Shown: positions 16,132 through 24,965, numbered from the stretch's first letter. The stretch: 64,000 nucleotides of DNA from Streptomyces sp. TRM68367 (GCF_014495685.1 NZ_JACTVI010000018.1:1-64000), one strand, 5' to 3'. Numbers and translations: made by a program. The notes: generated by a model not told the origin, from the sequence alone.

Positions 16132-16274
16132 CGTGTCACGGGCGAGGCCACGGCCGCGACCTCACGTATCCGCGCGCGAAACCGCTGCGGTTCGAGGTCG
16201 GTGGCGAGGTCGTGTTCACCCGGCTCGTACGGCGTCCCCGGACGCGCCTGGGACATTCGGTGCCGAACGGGCCT

Positions 16275-17135
16275 CTATGCGGGGGCTGCTGAGTCCGGCT
16301 CCTGATTGCCAGGTGCAGCGCTTGGGTTCGTCGGCTGCTGTGACGGCTGTGGGGCACTGCTGCTGCTGCTGCCGCCGCTGTTGCTATCGGATCGGTCGTC
16401 ACCACCGTTGGTGCCTTCGGTGCTTCGACTGGATCGGCGCGTCTGCCAGAAGGCGACCAGTCCGCCAACCCCGCCAAGTGCTGTCAAGGCCGCCAGGATC
16501 TCTTTCCAGGCTGACTTCATGAAGCTCAGGAATCCGTTCTTGTCCTCCTGGATCTCGATTTCTTGCCGAACGGGGATCGGCTCTGCGATGACCGTGTCCG
16601 TGTCGTCGAGGTATGCGGTGACTGTCAGGTTGACTACGGCTTTCCCGGCTTTGGGTGTGCTGATGGTCCACGACCACGAGGCGTCGTCTTTGGTGCGCAG
16701 TACGGGTTTCTTTTCCGAAGAATTGCTCACGCACCTGACGCTGGGGCCCGAGCAGTGGAGTTGGACGCCCATCAGTGCTCCGCTGGGGGCCGGCCTCTTG
16801 TCCTTGTCTTTCGGGGGGACCGCCTTACGTCCCGTAGCACCGTAGAGTGTCGCTTCAAAGGCCAGCGAATCGCCAGCCTTTGCATCACTCAGAATGGTGT
16901 AGACGAGCAATCCCTCGGAGAGTCCCTCCTGGGCCTCGATGATCTTGGTTCTGTAGTCGCTCCGGGGCTCCCTGCCGTGTGGCGGCACCACCTGAACCTG
17001 GTCGGTAGCGCTGATCCCCGCCGTGATGACCCCTGCCAACCCGGCGAGTACAGACGTGGCGATGCCAACGATTACGTGCGTCGGTAGGCCGGGATGCCTG
17101 CTCCTGCGCTTCCTGTTCTCCTGCGGCACCGACAT
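16275..17135 (-). CDS. Two-helix membrane protein with extracytoplasmic domain
   Basis: 286 aa from ATG 17135, chosen for the GGGGGA ribosome site 8 nt upstream. A TTG at 17300 would add 55 residues without a ribosome site. After a basic N-terminus (ENRKRRSRH) comes a membrane segment (VIVGIATSVLAGLAGVITAG, residues ~20-40), a ~180-residue probably beta-rich domain (WSWTISTPKAGKAVVNLTVT), a second segment (LAALTALGGVGGLVAFW) and a Ser/Asn/Pro-rich tail. I do not recognise a family. It lies downstream of the WxxG gene of module B on the same strand and may belong to it as an anchor. Confidence 0.65.
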   Translation of the reverse strand: MSVPQENRKRRSRHPGLPTHVIVGIATSVLAGLAGVITAGISATDQVQVVPPHGREPRSDYRTKIIEAQEGLSEGLLVYTILSDAKAGDSLAFEATLYGATGRKAVPPKDKDKRPAPSGALMGVQLHCSGPSVRCVSNSSEKKPVLRTKDDASWSWTISTPKAGKAVVNLTVTAYLDDTDTVIAEPIPVRQEIEIQEDKNGFLSFMKSAWKEILAALTALGGVGGLVAFWQTRRSSRSTEGTNGGDDRSDSNSGGSSSSSAPQPSQQPTNPSAAPGNQEPDSAAPA

Positions 17136-17341
17136 GGATGCGTCCCCCGGTTGGCCTGTCCTGCGACGCGCCCGAAGCACCCTCTCGTGGCGTCTCGCGT
17201 CGGCAACTGTGACGTAGAGGCCACCAGTTGTGGCATATACGCCTGCGCTTGTCCACTCGCCCCGGGCACGCAGATCAGGAAGTCGGTCAGCGATCCACAA
17301 CCTCGACTGAAAACGCCACGCTCACAATCCCGGCCACGGAC

Positions 17342-17653
17342 TCATTTGCCTTCGCCGCCGCCACCTCCCCCTTTCCCCCTCGCGTCCTTCGTCTGCACGG
17401 CCTTGTCGACCTGCTTGGTGAGTTCGTCGTCGAGCTTCTTGAACTCCCGGACGACGGCCTCGGACATCTCGGCGAGCGCGTCGAGCTGCTGGGTGATGTC
17501 CTCCCGCCCGTCCTCCCAGTTGGACTCGAAGTCACCGAGCGCGTCATTGACGCTGCTGTCACCGATGTCGTCCCGGTACGACTCGAAGAGCTTCTTGGTG
17601 TGGTTCAGCCGCGTCTTGATGGACCGCAGTTGGCGCCCGTACCCCTCCAACAT
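17342..17653 (-). CDS. Small helical WXG100-like (ESX) protein, module B
   Basis: 103 aa from ATG 17653, with GTG 17668 (five codons longer) as alternative. It is an all-helical, charged protein of WXG100 size with W-E-D-G at the centre (DFESNWEDGREDI), then a long amphipathic helix (EMSEAVVREFKKLDDELTK) and a Gly/Lys tail. It corresponds to the 99-aa W-G-Y-G protein of module A, in the same order relative to the exported protein and lipoprotein. It is inferred to be a T7SS co-substrate. Unlike module A, no intact large WXG-domain substrate follows; the next gene is the 286-aa membrane protein. Confidence 0.6.
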   Translation of the reverse strand: MLEGYGRQLRSIKTRLNHTKKLFESYRDDIGDSSVNDALGDFESNWEDGREDITQQLDALAEMSEAVVREFKKLDDELTKQVDKAVQTKDARGKGGGGGGEGK

Positions 17654-17801
17654 GGACGTCTGATCCACAGACCGACTTCGACGTGTCCGGCTCGTCCGAC
17701 GAAATGACGGCCCGCTCATCAAGGGTCGGCACACGGCGGCCGGACAGCCGCGGCCGGACTCGCCCTCTGCGTCGCCTTCATCGCCTGGGGGTTCCTCCGG
17801 T

Positions 17802-18884
17802 TCACCGGTTGACGGCCTGGATCTCCTGGACGTTCATGTCCTGGGTCGTCTCGAAGGTGCCGTCGGGGAGGTCGCCGCCGGTGCCGTCGCTGCCTTGCCA
17901 GGTGATCTGCCAGGTGATGCTGGCCGACAGGTGGTAGGGGGTGCCGTCTGTGGCGTGGAGGTAGCGGATGCCGCAGGGTGGGGTCTTGTCGGCGTCGCCC
18001 CGGGTGTACGGGGTGCCGATCGAGCCGTCGTCGTTGATCTGGCAGTCGCCGGAGGCGGGGAAGGTCTCGGCGTCCTGCGTGCCGGGGTCCAGGTGGAGGG
18101 CTACCGGCTTGGCGGTCGTCTCGGCCCACAGGCCGGTGTTGGGGAGTTCGGCGCGGACCTTGATCTCCTTGAAGGTGCCCTTGTCCAGCCAGACCCAGGT
18201 GGGGAGGTTGACTGTGGACTTGTTCTCCGGCTTGAGGTCGACCTCGGTCTTGGGGACCTTGACCTTGTTGTAGGCGTACTCGGCGAGCGTCTTGGGCGTG
18301 GGAGCGTTCGGTACGTCGGGGATGTTGCCGGCGTCCTGCCAGAACATGACGCGGTCGCAGGCCCATGACTTTTTGTCGGTGGGGTCGGGGGCGACGCCGC
18401 GCCAGAAGTAGCCCTTCTTGCCGATGTTGTAGTTGTCGTAGCCCTTGGCGGTGGAGAGGGAGTCGTCGTTCCAGTTGGTGGCGTCCTTCTTGTCCCGGTA
18501 GTGGTCGGTCCATAGCTTCTCGCCGTACCAGGACACGTGGGGGCTGACGTCTCCTTGGCCGTTGGTCTCCGAGAACCTCTTCAGCTGCTCCGGGGTGAAC
18601 ACGGGCTCGTACCAGCAGGGCGGGGGCGTCCAGTTCACGTCTGTCGACGAGACGCTGCCGGTGTCACCGCCGGTGGGGCCACTGACCTGGGTGACCTTGA
18701 TCTGGGAGTGGGCAGCGGAGGCGAACAGTTCGTTGCCCTCGGCGCCACCGGACGGCCCGGAAGAGGCCGGGGGCTGATTCGCGTTTTCCGCGGGGCCGTT
18801 GGCACGGGCCACGCCACCGGCCCACAGCACCGCTGCAGCGCTCACGGCTGCCCCCCAGGGCAGAATCCATCGCGGAGGTGTCAT
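17802..18884 (-). CDS. Exported four-cysteine protein, module B
   Basis: 360 aa from ATG 18884, overlapping the lipoprotein stop by one base (TGATG). GTG 18887, overlapping by 4 nt as in module A, is equally plausible and gives 361 aa. The signal peptide (WILPWGAAVSAAAVLWAGG, then ARA before NGP) is followed by four cysteines in PPPCWYEP, SWACDRV, SGDCQIN and TPPCGIRY. Shared blocks with the module A protein are SSTDVNWTPPPCWY, NLPTWVWLD, GDADKTPPCGI and the end NVQEIQAVNR. The architecture is identical, but sequence divergence shows an old duplication or separate acquisition. The role outside the cell is unknown. Confidence 0.75.
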   Translation of the reverse strand: MTPPRWILPWGAAVSAAAVLWAGGVARANGPAENANQPPASSGPSGGAEGNELFASAAHSQIKVTQVSGPTGGDTGSVSSTDVNWTPPPCWYEPVFTPEQLKRFSETNGQGDVSPHVSWYGEKLWTDHYRDKKDATNWNDDSLSTAKGYDNYNIGKKGYFWRGVAPDPTDKKSWACDRVMFWQDAGNIPDVPNAPTPKTLAEYAYNKVKVPKTEVDLKPENKSTVNLPTWVWLDKGTFKEIKVRAELPNTGLWAETTAKPVALHLDPGTQDAETFPASGDCQINDDGSIGTPYTRGDADKTPPCGIRYLHATDGTPYHLSASITWQITWQGSDGTGGDLPDGTFETTQDMNVQEIQAVNR

Positions 18885-19534
18885 CACTGGCATTCCTTCG
18901 CCTGGCCCCTGACCTGGATGACCTGTGTCTTCCAGATCTTGGAGGAGCCGGAGGGAGTCAGGAACATGCTGTACTTCTGGTAGCTGTCCAGATTCTCGTC
19001 CGTGTAAAGGATCTTTCCAGTCTTGATCTCCTTGCCGTAGAACTTGGCTTGGTTTCTACAGAAGGTGACAAGGACGCGTTTGCTGCTCAGTGTGGTGATT
19101 TCTTCGTTGTAGTACTTGTCCGTCCCAGTGGGGGTCCAGCCGCCCTTCACCCAGGCCTGGATCTGTGACTTCGCGTACGCGGCCGCCTGGTTGCCGGAGT
19201 AGTACTGGTACGCAGGGTCGTTGGGATCCTGTGCGGCGAAGCCGTGGTTCAGCGCACGGATGTAATTCTCCGCGTCGGCAAGCGCAGCCGCCTGCTTCGC
19301 GTCGGACGGCTTGTCGAAGTCGAAGACCAAGTCCAAGTCACTGGGCACGCTGAGGTCGGGACCGTCACCGCTTTCCGGCGCGGACGCCGCAGCCGAAGCA
19401 GACGGGCTCGCCCCCGTGTCCGCCCCCTTGATGTCCTCCGGCGATGCGTCGTCGCCTCCGCCGCAGGCGGTGAGCAAAAGAGCCGCCGCCGTGGTGAGTA
19501 CGGCGGCGGTGGTGGTGAGTGCGTGGCGGGCCAC
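18884..19534 (-). CDS. Lipoprotein, module B
   Basis: 216 aa from GTG 19534 with GGGGGAGA as ribosome site. It has a hydrophobic leader and lipobox L-T-A-C-G, an acidic Ser/Ala linker, then LVFDFDKP, WVKGGWTPTG, TFCRNQAKFYGKEIKTGK and a C-terminal CQ. It is a paralogue of the module A lipoprotein with the cysteine pair kept. It is co-transcribed and overlapping with the exported four-cysteine protein. The conserved lipoprotein/exported pair in both modules suggests they work together at the outer face of the membrane. Confidence 0.75.
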   Translation of the reverse strand: MARHALTTTAAVLTTAAALLLTACGGGDDASPEDIKGADTGASPSASAAASAPESGDGPDLSVPSDLDLVFDFDKPSDAKQAAALADAENYIRALNHGFAAQDPNDPAYQYYSGNQAAAYAKSQIQAWVKGGWTPTGTDKYYNEEITTLSSKRVLVTFCRNQAKFYGKEIKTGKILYTDENLDSYQKYSMFLTPSGSSKIWKTQVIQVRGQAKECQ

Positions 19535-19852
19535 GGGCGTTCTCCCCCGGTGATTGTTCGTCGTCGTGCGTGTGCGGCAGGGAACGAAGCTATCAGGGGC
19601 GGGTAATGGCCCCTTGAGAGGCGATGGTGGGGACGTGAGGAGTGTGTCGTGGCGGTCGCGAAGGGCTTGGATCGTGGCGGTGGCGGGCTGCGGGCAACTC
19701 GGCCTTGATGTACATCGCGTGACAAATCGGGCGTCGACTCGGGCCTCCTTTTCCACAGCCCTTCGACGACCACCGAAGAGTCAATAAGATCTCTGTAGGC
19801 TCACTACACCCCTCAACGCCCCGCACACCCCACACCATCCAGGACACCCGCC
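19535..19852. other. Divergent intergenic region
   Basis: 318 bp between the minus-strand lipoprotein and the plus-strand LysM-BTAD gene. No gene is seen. It must contain both promoters. The plus-strand candidate is listed separately, and I could not assign the minus-strand one. Confidence 0.6.
19762..19790 (+). promoter_or_regulatory. Candidate promoter of the LysM-BTAD gene
   Basis: TTCGAC at 19762-19767 and TAAGAT at 19785-19790, exactly 17 nt apart, resemble a vegetative-sigma promoter. The predicted start is ~55 nt before ATG 19853. Confidence 0.5.
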
Positions 19853-22816
19853 ATGCCGCGACGCCGCACTTCAAGCTCGTCAAGCTCGACGGCTCCCGCC
19901 ACGGCCCCATCCTCGGCGCCGAGGAACCGGACACCACAGCCGGTGCGGGCGCGCAGGCGTACGTTCGGGGACTTCGTCAAGGCGTTCCTCGCCTTCGTGG
20001 CCCTGCTCGTCCTCGTCGTCGGCGTGCCGGGCGCGCTCGCCGTGACCGTCGGGTGGCCGCTGCCCAGCGGGGCGCCGAGCCTCGACTGGTTGCAGCAGGA
20101 GATCACCGTCACGACGTTCCTGCACATCCTGACCGTCGTCGTCTGGCTCGCCTGGGCCCAGTTCACGGCCTGCGTGCTCGTCGAGGTGAAGGCCGCGCTG
20201 TCCGGCGTCGGCGTGCCCGGGAGGGTGCCCGGCGCCGGGCCCAGCCAGCTGCTGGCGCGGCAGCTCGTCGCCGCGCTGCTGCTCGTCGGCGCCACCGCCG
20301 CGAGCCTCACGCCGGGACTGTCGCAGTTCGGGCAGCACCACCTGGAGGGGAACCAGAAGCCGTCCGTCGCCGCCGCCCAGCAGACCCCGGGGCTGTTCGC
20401 CCAGCAGCAGGAGCAGGCCACCGGCACCGCCGCCGCTCTCGCCGAGCAGGCCTCGCATGCCGCGGCGCAGGCGCAGGCCGAGACCCCCACCGCGTCCCAG
20501 CACGGCGACATTAAGTACTACCGGATCCAGCCGCCCGAGGGGCGCCACCACGACTCCCTCTGGGAGATCGCCGAGCGGCACCTCGGCGACGGACGCCGGT
20601 ACCACGAGATCTTCGAGCTCAACAAGGACCGGGTCCAGCCGGACGGTTCCCGGTTGTCCGAGGCCAGCCTCATCCGGCCCGGGTGGATCATGGAGATGCC
20701 CGGGGACGCGCGTGGTGGGGATCTCGTCGAGATGCCCGACCAGGCTCCTCGTGTCTCGCCGGACGTGCAGCAGCAGATCGATGCCTACGCCCAGACCGGG
20801 GACCACGCTCAAGGCGGCGCGCAGGCCGGCGGCGGTGCCTCGCACGTCTCGCTCCCGGAGCAGCGGCCCGCCACCGACACCGGCCCCGCCCCGCAGCACC
20901 AGCAGCAGGCCGGGAGCACCGAGTCGAGCAGCGACTCGTTCGGCCTGTCCGAGGCCCTCCTCGGCGCCCCCCTCCTCGCCGCCGGTCTCCTCCTCGCCCT
21001 CGGCCGCCGGCGCCGGCAGGCGCTGTGGCAGTCGGCCTTCGGTGCCGTCGGCGGACGGCGCGGCATGGAGCCGCCCACCCCGACCGGGGACGCCCAGGAC
21101 GTGCAGGACGCGCTCCTCGTCGGCGCCGACCCCGAGGGCGTACGACTGCTCGACCGGTCGTTGCGCGGGCTCGCCGCCTCCCTCGCCGCCGAGTCCCGGC
21201 CGCTGCCGACCGTGTACGCCGCCTGGCTGAGCAACGGCGATCTCCACCTCCAGCTCGCCCAGCCCGCGGGAAAGCCGCCCGAGCCCTGGCAGCTCGGGCA
21301 GGACCAGACCTTCTGGATGCTGGCCCGCACCGACGCCGAGCGGTACGAGGACGTCGACACCGCCGCGCCGTACCCGGGTCTCGTCAGCCTCGGCACCATG
21401 GACGACTCCCGGCTGCTGCTCAACCTGGAGTCCGTGCCCGGCATCGTGTCGCTGAGCGGCCGCGAGGCCGACCGCGCCGCCGTGTTCGCGTCCCTCGCCG
21501 CCGAACTCGCCACCAACGGCTGGTCGGACCGGATGACCATCACGCTCGTCGGGTTCGGGCAGGACCTCACCCCGCTGGCACCCAGCCGGCTGCGGCACCT
21601 CGACGGCATCGAGGACCTCGTCGAGACCATGGAGGCCGAGACCCGGCAGCGACGCGGTGCACTGGGCGCCGCCGGGCACGACTCCGTCCTCACCGGGCGG
21701 ACCGGACCCGCCCAGCACACCCGCTGGGCCCCGCACCTCGTCCTGCTCGCCGCCCAGCCCTCCGCCGAGGACGCCGTCAAGCTCGCCGAACTCGCCGCGG
21801 ACGCGAGCCGCCTCGGCATCGGCTACCTCGTCGGCACCGAGACCGGCGACCTGCCCGGCGCCGCCTGGGAGATGGAGATCACCGGCGAGGGCAAGCTGCT
21901 CGCGCCCCTCCTCAGCCTCGAACTCGACGCCCAGCTCCTGCCGGCCGACCAGCAGCGGGCCGTCGTCGAGCTGTTCGTCGACCCCGAGCACCGGCCGGAC
22001 GGACCGGCCCACACTCCGCCGTTCCTCGTCGACATCAGCGAGCAGGGGCGGCCCGCCGTCTACGCCCGCCTCGTCGGGCCGTACGAGATCATCGGGCTCG
22101 ATACCCCGGACGGCGAGCGGAGCGCGCTGCTGCACGAGGCGCTCGCCCTGCTGCTCCTGCACCGCGAGGGCGTGCACCCGCGCGTGCTCGCCTCCGCGCT
22201 GTGGCCGCGCGGCGTCACCGACGACGTACGGGAAGCCCTCCTGGACCGGCTGCGCGACTGGCTCGGCACCGACCCCGACGGCAGCCCCCGGCTGCGCGCG
22301 GACCGGACGGGTCGGCTCACGCTCGCCAAGTCCGTCGTGTCCGACCTGGACGTGCTGCGGTCCCTCTACCACGAGGCCACCCAGGGCAAGGGCGTCGACA
22401 GACGCGCGGTGCGCGGGCGGCTGCTCAGGGACGCGCTCGTGCTGGTGCGCGGGCCGCTGCTCGCCGACCGGCCCGAGGGCCGCTACCGCTGGCTCACCCA
22501 CGAGATCGTCGACGCCCAGCTCCCGCTGCTCGTCGCGGACACCGGGCTCGCACTCTCCGAGTTCCACATGGAGAAGAACCGCGCGGAGAAGGCCATCGAG
22601 GCGCTGGGCGCCGCCCTGCGCACCGCACCGGCCGACGAGCGCCTGTGGAACGAGCTGCTGCGCGCCACCCACGCCACCGGCGACACCGCCCGGCTGACCG
22701 CCCTCGCCACGGACCTCATCGGCCGCAGCGGCGCCCGCGGTCTGCCGCCGCGCACCGAGGCGCTGCTCGACGAACTGCTGCCGACGTGGCGCGACTCCGT
22801 CGCCGCGGTCGGCTGA
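19853..22816 (+). CDS. Large membrane protein with LysM and C-terminal BTAD-like domains
   Basis: 987 aa from ATG 19853. A Ser/Arg-rich cytoplasmic start is followed by membrane segments (FLAFVALLVLVVGVPGALAV; LHILTVVVWLAWAQFTACVL; LVAALLLVGATAASL), a Gln/Ala linker, and a LysM-type module (~residues 222-285: DSLWEIAERHLGDGRRYHEI, LIRPGWIMEMPG). Another membrane segment (APLLAAGLLLALGRRRR) leads to a ~600-residue cytoplasmic part. Its end resembles a bacterial transcriptional activator (BTAD) helical-repeat region, preceded by a winged-helix-like segment (LLHREGVHPRVLASALW). It links a wall-binding module to a SARP-like interior and sits directly before the prepilin peptidase, so it probably belongs to the Tad locus as sensor or scaffold. 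Confidence 0.75.
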   Translation: MPRRRTSSSSSSTAPATAPSSAPRNRTPQPVRARRRTFGDFVKAFLAFVALLVLVVGVPGALAVTVGWPLPSGAPSLDWLQQEITVTTFLHILTVVVWLAWAQFTACVLVEVKAALSGVGVPGRVPGAGPSQLLARQLVAALLLVGATAASLTPGLSQFGQHHLEGNQKPSVAAAQQTPGLFAQQQEQATGTAAALAEQASHAAAQAQAETPTASQHGDIKYYRIQPPEGRHHDSLWEIAERHLGDGRRYHEIFELNKDRVQPDGSRLSEASLIRPGWIMEMPGDARGGDLVEMPDQAPRVSPDVQQQIDAYAQTGDHAQGGAQAGGGASHVSLPEQRPATDTGPAPQHQQQAGSTESSSDSFGLSEALLGAPLLAAGLLLALGRRRRQALWQSAFGAVGGRRGMEPPTPTGDAQDVQDALLVGADPEGVRLLDRSLRGLAASLAAESRPLPTVYAAWLSNGDLHLQLAQPAGKPPEPWQLGQDQTFWMLARTDAERYEDVDTAAPYPGLVSLGTMDDSRLLLNLESVPGIVSLSGREADRAAVFASLAAELATNGWSDRMTITLVGFGQDLTPLAPSRLRHLDGIEDLVETMEAETRQRRGALGAAGHDSVLTGRTGPAQHTRWAPHLVLLAAQPSAEDAVKLAELAADASRLGIGYLVGTETGDLPGAAWEMEITGEGKLLAPLLSLELDAQLLPADQQRAVVELFVDPEHRPDGPAHTPPFLVDISEQGRPAVYARLVGPYEIIGLDTPDGERSALLHEALALLLLHREGVHPRVLASALWPRGVTDDVREALLDRLRDWLGTDPDGSPRLRADRTGRLTLAKSVVSDLDVLRSLYHEATQGKGVDRRAVRGRLLRDALVLVRGPLLADRPEGRYRWLTHEIVDAQLPLLVADTGLALSEFHMEKNRAEKAIEALGAALRTAPADERLWNELLRATHATGDTARLTALATDLIGRSGARGLPPRTEALLDELLPTWRDSVAAVG

Positions 22817-22827
22817 GCCGTGCCTTC

Positions 22828-23667
22828 GTGAGCACCGGTCTGCTGGTTCTCGCCGCCGCGCTGTGGGGCGCGGCGGCCGGGGCGTTCCTGCCGCGCGCCG
22901 CCCACCGCTTCTCCGCGCCGGCGGGGGAGCCGTGGCGCGACGCGTGTCCGGCCGGGCACCCCGTCCGCGGGTGGCTGGGACGGGCACGGTGCGCCCAGTG
23001 CGCGGCGCCCACACCGTCGTACGGCTCGGGTACGGCTGCTGCGGCGTCCGGATCGTCGTACGGCTCGGGTACGGCTGCTGCGGCATCCGGCTCGGGTACG
23101 GCTTCCGCGGCGCCCGGGCCCTCGTACGGCCCCGGCACCACCCCCCTCGCCATCGCCACCGCCCTCGTCTGTGCCGCCCTCGCCGCCGCCACCGGCACCC
23201 GGCCCGAGCTGGGCGTCTGGCTGCTGCTCGGGCCCGTCGGCGTGCTGCTGGCGGTCGTGGACCTCCGCGTGCGGCGGCTGCCGGACCCCCTCACGCTCCC
23301 GTTCGCCGGTGCCGCGCTCGCCCTCCTCGGGCTCACCGCGCTCGTGCCCGAGCACGCCGGCGACTGGACCACCGCCCTGCTCGCCGCCCTCGCCCTCGGC
23401 GCCGGCTACTTCGTGCTGTTCCTCATCAACCCCAGCGGCATGGGCTTCGGCGACGTGAAGCTCGCCCTCGGCGCGGGCGCCATGCTCGGCTGGTACGGCT
23501 GGCCCACGGTCATGCTCGGCACCTTCGCCGGCTTCCTGCTCGGGGCGCTGTACGGCGGCGCCCTCGTCGTCGCACGCCGGGCGGGGCGCAAGACGGCGAT
23601 CCCGTTCGGGCCATTCCTGATCGCGGGGGCGTTCCTGGGGCTGCTGGCGGGCGCGTACGCGGCCTGA
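22828..23667 (+). CDS. Prepilin peptidase (TadV/CpaA/PilD-like)
   Basis: 279 aa from GTG 22828. It is a polytopic A24-type aspartic protease with active-site regions VDLRVRRLPDPLT (first Asp) and GMGFGDVKLALG (second Asp, GxGD). The N-terminal part keeps a zinc-type C-x-x-G...C-x-x-C element (DACPAGHP, ARCAQC), as in full-length PilD. Between that and the next helix is an unusual low-complexity insert (SYGSGTAAAASG repeated). It should cleave the pilin and TadE-like precursors encoded at 13.7-14.9 kb, although those are now ~8 kb away. Confidence 0.85.
   Translation: MSTGLLVLAAALWGAAAGAFLPRAAHRFSAPAGEPWRDACPAGHPVRGWLGRARCAQCAAPTPSYGSGTAAAASGSSYGSGTAAAASGSGTASAAPGPSYGPGTTPLAIATALVCAALAAATGTRPELGVWLLLGPVGVLLAVVDLRVRRLPDPLTLPFAGAALALLGLTALVPEHAGDWTTALLAALALGAGYFVLFLINPSGMGFGDVKLALGAGAMLGWYGWPTVMLGTFAGFLLGALYGGALVVARRAGRKTAIPFGPFLIAGAFLGLLAGAYAA
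23017..23130 (+). repeat. In-frame 39-bp tandem repeat in the prepilin peptidase gene
   Basis: A 39-bp unit starting TCGTACGGCTCGGGTACGG begins at 23017 and again at 23056, followed by a partial, diverged third copy. It encodes repeats of SYGSGTAAAASGS. The period is a multiple of three, so copy-number change would keep the reading frame. Confidence 0.75.
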
Positions 23668-23739
23668 CCGTCGCGCAGTGAAAGGGCTGGCGTACGCTGG
23701 ATCGGTCCGTTCAACCCCCTTGAGGAAAGGGCCGCCCCG

Positions 23740-24942
23740 GTGACCGAGAAGGCCGACGACCTGCAGTCCGTCCTCGACCGAGCCGCCGCGGGCGGGCGCA
23801 TCACGCCCGAGGAGGCGCTCGCGCTGTACCGCGACGCCCCGCTGCACGCGCTGGGTGCCGCCGCCGACGCCGTACGCCGCCGCAGGTACGCCGGTACCGA
23901 GCACATCGCGACGTACATCATCGAGCGGAACATCAACTACACCAACGTGTGCGTCACGGCGTGCAAGTTCTGCGCCTTCTACGCCGCTCCCAAGGACAAG
24001 GCCAAGAGCTGGACGCGCGACCTGGACGACATCCTGCGCCGGTGCGCGGAGACCGTGGAGCTGGGCGGCACCCAGATCATGTTCCAGGGCGGCCACCACC
24101 CGGACTACGGCGTCGAGTACTACGAGAAGCACTTCCGCGCCATCAAGGAGGCCTTCCCGCAGCTGGTCGTCCACAGCCTGGGGGCGAGCGAGGTCGAGCA
24201 CATGGCCCGGATCTCCGGCGTGTCGGTCGAGGAGGCCATCACGCGGATCCACGAGGCCGGCCTCGACTCCTTCGCCGGCGCCGGCGCCGAGCTGCTGCCC
24301 GCGCGCCCGCGCAAGGCCATCGCGCCGCTGAAGGAGTCCGGCGAGCGCTGGCTGGAGATCATGGAGATCGCGCACGGGCTGGGCGTGGAGTCGACCTCCA
24401 CCATGCTCATGGGCACCGGCGAGACGAACGCCGAGCGCATCGAGCACCTGCGGATGATCCGCGACGTACAGGACCGCACCGGCGGCTTCCGCGCCTTCAT
24501 CCCGTACACCTACCAGCCCGAGAACAACCACCTGAAGGGCCGCACGCAGGCCACCCTCTTCGAGTACCTGCGGATGATCGCCATCGCGCGGCTGTTCATG
24601 GACAACATCGCCCACATCCAGGGCTCGTGGCTTACCACCGGCAAGGAGGCCGGCCAGCTCTCCCTGCACTACGGCGCCGACGACCTCGGCTCGATCATGC
24701 TCGAGGAGAACGTCGTGTCGTCGGCCGGCGCCAAGCACCGCTCCAACCGGCTGGAGATCATCGACCTGATCCGCAAGGCGGGGCGGGTCCCGGCGCAGCG
24801 CTCGACGACGTACGAGCACCTCGTCGTCCACGACGACCCGGCGAACGACCCCGTCGACGACCGCGTCGTCTCGCACATCTCGTCCACCGCGATCGCGGGC
24901 GGCACGGCGCACCCGGAGTTGAAGCTCCTGGCCCCCAACTAG
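23740..24942 (+). CDS. mqnC: Cyclic dehypoxanthinyl futalosine synthase
   Basis: 400 aa from GTG 23740. It is a radical SAM enzyme with C71-x3-C75-x2-C78 (CVTACKFC) binding the [4Fe-4S]-SAM cluster, then IMFQGGHHPDYG and MLMGTGETNAERI. MqnC cyclises dehypoxanthine futalosine in the futalosine route to menaquinone, the route Streptomyces use instead of the classical MenF-MenB pathway. Length is typical. Other mqn genes are not in the window, which fits their scattered arrangement in Streptomyces. menG and menJ lie within 4 kb. Confidence 0.93.
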   Translation: MTEKADDLQSVLDRAAAGGRITPEEALALYRDAPLHALGAAADAVRRRRYAGTEHIATYIIERNINYTNVCVTACKFCAFYAAPKDKAKSWTRDLDDILRRCAETVELGGTQIMFQGGHHPDYGVEYYEKHFRAIKEAFPQLVVHSLGASEVEHMARISGVSVEEAITRIHEAGLDSFAGAGAELLPARPRKAIAPLKESGERWLEIMEIAHGLGVESTSTMLMGTGETNAERIEHLRMIRDVQDRTGGFRAFIPYTYQPENNHLKGRTQATLFEYLRMIAIARLFMDNIAHIQGSWLTTGKEAGQLSLHYGADDLGSIMLEENVVSSAGAKHRSNRLEIIDLIRKAGRVPAQRSTTYEHLVVHDDPANDPVDDRVVSHISSTAIAGGTAHPELKLLAPN

Positions 24943-24965
24943 GGCTGCATGCAACTAGGACCCGC

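Noticed and set aside
17136..17300. Longer start (TTG 17300) for the two-helix membrane protein
   Set aside because: No ribosome site there, whereas ATG 17135 has GGGGGA at proper spacing.
19880..23086. A 1,068-codon open frame on the minus strand opposite the LysM-BTAD and peptidase genes
   Set aside because: Its product is a Gly/Arg/Val-rich string with no domain, and the plus strand has clear proteins. Long antisense frames are normal in high-GC DNA.
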